From: Treponema sp.
GTDB taxonomy: Bacteria; Spirochaetota; Spirochaetia; Treponematales; Treponemataceae
Length of the DNA stretch: 23,748 nucleotides
Assembly (NCBI GenBank): GCA_016293005.1
Contig: JAEDFA010000029.1
Location: 1-23,748 of the forward strand
Reading direction: 5' to 3'
Positions 22,011 to 23,748 of the stretch are shown here, piece after piece (positions within the stretch are counted from its first letter, which is position 1; each line of letters opens with the position of its first letter). Below the pieces are notes generated by a model. That model saw nothing but the letters and a program-made list of their open reading frames with translations. It searched no databases and was not told the DNA's origin. A program made the translations under genes and the position numbers.

Positions 22011-23411
22011 TTAGTAGATTACCGCAATTTTTTCTTTTGGCATTTTCCCTGAAAGTTTTCCGTCTTTTACAGTGAATTTTATTGCGTTCGCTTTGTCTGT
22101 GTATTCGCCGTCTTTTAAGGAAACTTCGAGGTCGATTTTTGCATTTTTCTTGGAAATGTTTACGATTACAAGACCTTTATTTCCGCGTTTTATGATAAGA
22201 ATTTCATCAGATTTTCCATAGTTTAAAAGTTCTTCTGGTTCTCCAATCATTTCTTTTCTGAATAAATTTACAGCTTTTACTTCATCGTTTTGAAATTCGT
22301 CGTTTCCTGCATCCCCGATTTGTGAAACTCCCGGAAATTGAACGCCTTCAGGACCTTTCGGGCGGTTGAAAAAAAGCGGAGTTCCGTCTTTTCGGGAAGT
22401 GATTATTGCCCAGCCTGCACGCAGTTCGAAATTCTTCATTTTTGCAGATTCGCCGTAGTTTGCATAAGTGTCGTGAGATTCGACCCATGTTACCATTTTT
22501 CCCGGATGTTTCCAGTCTTTTAATTTTGAAGCTTTCAGTTTTTTTTCTGTAAGCGATTTTCTTAAAACTGTTCCATAAGAACTTGCGACTGTCGGAAAGA
22601 ATTTTGTGTAGGCTTTTTCGCGTGAATTTCCGCCCTGTAAAACTTCGCCGTAAATGAAAAGATTTTCTGAATTTTTGAGCATTACGCCGTCAATCGGTTT
22701 TTGACCTGTGAAAATCGGCCAGAAGTCGTTTTCTTTTGCGTAAGGGTCTTTCGGGTCGTCCGGGAGGCCTATGTGTTTTGCCGTATCGTATCTGAAACCG
22801 TCGGCACCGCAGTCGATGAGGTCGTTTACATAATTCATGTAATATTTTTGAAAGAGAGGGTTTTCCGTGTTTACATCTGGAAGCCCTCCCATCTGATATG
22901 TCGTGCACTGAAGTCTGTCTGAAAAATCTGAAATATGATATTTGTTGTTTTTGTGGTAAAGTTTTTCCATTCCGCCGACTGCTTCGATAAAATCTGGAGA
23001 AATTTCTTTAGTTCTTGGAGTTGTGTGGTTTGGAAGAACATCGACGATGACTGAAATATTGTATTCTTCGGCCTTTTTGCACATGCTGATAAAATCGTCT
23101 CGTGTTCCTAACTGATAGTTTCCGATTTTCCAATCTGTAGGCTGATAGTGATAATACCATTTTCCCGTCAAATCTTCACCGAGTAAATCAAGTCCGCCGT
23201 AATCTCCGACAAGACAAGTGTTCGCCGGGGAAGTCTGAACGGCTGTAAAACCTGCTTCTGCAATTTTCGGGATATTTTCTTCTATTGTTTTAAATGACCA
23301 GCAGAAACAGTGAAGAATTGTTCCGTTTGTAATATCTTGTTTTGGATTTGCATAAATGCCAGCTGAAAAAAAAAGCATCGCAGCAAGAATAATTTTAAAA
23401 TTTTTTTTCAT
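22011..23411 (-). CDS. Secreted alpha-amylase, GH13 family
   Basis: This 466-residue enzyme has a signal peptide (MKKNFKIILAAMLFFSAGIYA). A GH13 alpha-amylase barrel follows, for cutting alpha-1,4-glucans such as starch outside the cytosol. The conserved regions are all present: DVLPNH (124-129, region I), GLPDVN (176-181, region V), GFRYD with nucleophile D209 (205-209), IYGEVL with acid E256 (253-258), and ESHD with H313 and D314 (311-314). A C-terminal beta-sandwich domain covers about 400-466. GGAG lies 10 nt before the ATG. Its promoter carries two spaced repeats and a pseudo-palindrome, so regulation by sugar is likely. fthC follows after 1 nt. The catalytic residues suggest it is active; exact substrate is inferred. 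Confidence 0.93.
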   Translation of the reverse strand: MKKNFKIILAAMLFFSAGIYANPKQDITNGTILHCFCWSFKTIEENIPKIAEAGFTAVQTSPANTCLVGDYGGLDLLGEDLTGKWYYHYQPTDWKIGNYQLGTRDDFISMCKKAEEYNISVIVDVLPNHTTPRTKEISPDFIEAVGGMEKLYHKNNKYHISDFSDRLQCTTYQMGGLPDVNTENPLFQKYYMNYVNDLIDCGADGFRYDTAKHIGLPDDPKDPYAKENDFWPIFTGQKPIDGVMLKNSENLFIYGEVLQGGNSREKAYTKFFPTVASSYGTVLRKSLTEKKLKASKLKDWKHPGKMVTWVESHDTYANYGESAKMKNFELRAGWAIITSRKDGTPLFFNRPKGPEGVQFPGVSQIGDAGNDEFQNDEVKAVNLFRKEMIGEPEELLNYGKSDEILIIKRGNKGLVIVNISKKNAKIDLEVSLKDGEYTDKANAIKFTVKDGKLSGKMPKEKIAVIY

Positions 23412-23447
23412 GTTTTTATTTCTCCATATTTTTAGTTATGCTTTTAC

Positions 23448-23476
23448 ATTGTACATTGATTTTCTTATCGTGGCAA
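23448..23476 (-). promoter_or_regulatory. Amylase promoter, TTGCCA-N17-TACAAT
   Basis: On the minus strand TTGCCA (23476-23471) and TACAAT (23453-23448) are 17 bp apart, each 5 of 6 to consensus. Transcription would begin near 23441, about 30 nt before the ATG. Confidence 0.7.
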
Positions 23477-23509
23477 ATGTATTGTCTTCATCGTGACAGT
23501 GTTAGCACT
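23467..23509. promoter_or_regulatory. Candidate operator sites at the amylase promoter
   Basis: ATCGTGGCA (23467-23475) and ATCGTGACA (23490-23498) are direct repeats, 8 of 9 identical, 23 bp apart; the first overlaps the -35. Next to the second is AGTGTTAGCACT (23498-23509), an imperfect palindrome resembling LacI-family operators. They sit where a repressor or an activator would act. The regulator is not in the window. Confidence 0.45.
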
Positions 23510-23602
23510 AGAAAGATATTTTTCAAAATTTTTATAATCTAAGAAAGATTTGATTATAAAAAAATACTTTAAATTGAAGATATGTCAAAAAAAGATAAAA
23601 CA

Positions 23603-23630
23603 TTGCTTTATGAATTAATTCTGTTATACT
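23603..23630 (+). promoter_or_regulatory. Extended -10 promoter, TTGCTT-N16-TGTTATACT
   Basis: TTGCTT (23603-23608) and TATACT (23625-23630) are 16 bp apart, and TG one base before the -10 makes it an extended -10. Transcription would begin near 23637, rightward out of the window. Confidence 0.6.
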
Positions 23631-23675
23631 AATGTAAGTCTTTAGAAATTTCAGTTTTTAGAGATAACTTTGAAA

Positions 23676-23748
23676 ATGAAATTCTTAGGCTATGCGTGCA
23701 GAATTTTTCATTTTCATCCGATAATTGTTTTTGCATTTTATTCTTTTG
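23676..23748 (+). CDS. Possible start of a gene truncated by the window edge
   Basis: An ATG at 23676 opens a frame that stays open for 24 codons to the end of the window (MKFLGYACRIFHFH, then a hydrophobic run IIVFAFYSF). The short basic N-terminus with a rising hydrophobic stretch would suit a membrane protein or a signal anchor. GAGA at 23661-23664 is 11 nt upstream, a weak ribosome-binding site. An extended -10 promoter about 40 nt upstream supports a gene here. The family cannot be told from 24 residues. Confidence 0.4.
   Translation, partial: MKFLGYACRIFHFHPIIVFAFYSF

Noticed and set aside
22690..22922. Opposing short frames within the amylase gene
   Set aside because: Both lie inside a clearly coding GH13 region with all catalytic motifs in the main frame.
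23582..23632. Short frame MSKKDKTLLYELILLY
   Set aside because: It is 16 codons, has no ribosome-binding site, and overlaps the promoter hexamers at 23603-23630.
23717..23724. TCCGATAA as a sigma-28 -10 on the plus strand
   Set aside because: The sequence 11 bp upstream (GCAGAATT) does not resemble TAAAGTTT, and the match lies within the likely coding start at the edge.

Overview
The window is AT-rich, densely coded chromosomal DNA. It most likely comes from a treponeme-like spirochaete, possibly a gut or oral commensal. The evidence is the gene content: a PilZ protein with a long non-PilZ N-terminus, a protein with two cyclic-nucleotide domains, fliS next to an flgN-like gene, many lipoprotein-type signal sequences, a secreted alpha-amylase, and several proteins that look spirochaete-restricted. 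From memory, the order ECF sigma / cysS / murB / cyclic-nucleotide protein also occurs in Treponema pallidum; I could not check this. There is no tRNA, rRNA, IS element, prophage or CRISPR array. The region is mostly core genome.

Layout, left to right. (1) A tandem repeat of unknown role (11-113) precedes an AlkD-like DNA alkylation repair gene (+). (2) A leftward block reads cysS, ECF sigma factor, ZAS-type anti-sigma factor, a membrane IPT/transglutaminase-fold protein, then pyrH. Sigma, anti-sigma and the transglutaminase-like gene overlap and look translationally coupled. (3) Divergent from cysS is a rightward block: murB, cyclic-nucleotide receptor, secreted protein, DUF192 lipoprotein. 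(4) A leftward block holds an unknown helical protein and a phosphodiester-glycosidase-like lipoprotein, followed by a PilZ protein and a TPR protein. (5) An SLBB/polysaccharide-export protein (-) stands alone and diverges from a small exported protein (+). (6) Next are a purine permease (-) and a fliS-flgN-folA operon (-) behind a sigma-28-like promoter. (7) A lemA-TPM-TPM cassette (+) converges on an alpha-amylase/5-formyl-THF cyclo-ligase pair (-). (8) A strong promoter and the first codons of a possible gene (+) lie at the right edge.

The most striking signal is regulatory. The SLBB gene has consensus -35 (TTGACA) and -10 (TATAAT) hexamers separated by only 14 bp, and 9 of those bases are one run of G. 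Slippage in the run would move the spacer toward or away from 17 bp, so this looks like a phase-variable promoter, similar in principle to the poly-G tracts upstream of T. pallidum tpr genes. A second pattern is that three promoters (murB, the PilZ gene and the unknown helical gene) place a good -10 only 6-8 bp before a start codon with no Shine-Dalgarno sequence, which predicts leaderless mRNAs. The transglutaminase-like protein also has alanine where the catalytic cysteine should be, while keeping the His and Asp, so it may be a non-enzymatic sensor or binding protein attached to the sigma/anti-sigma pair.
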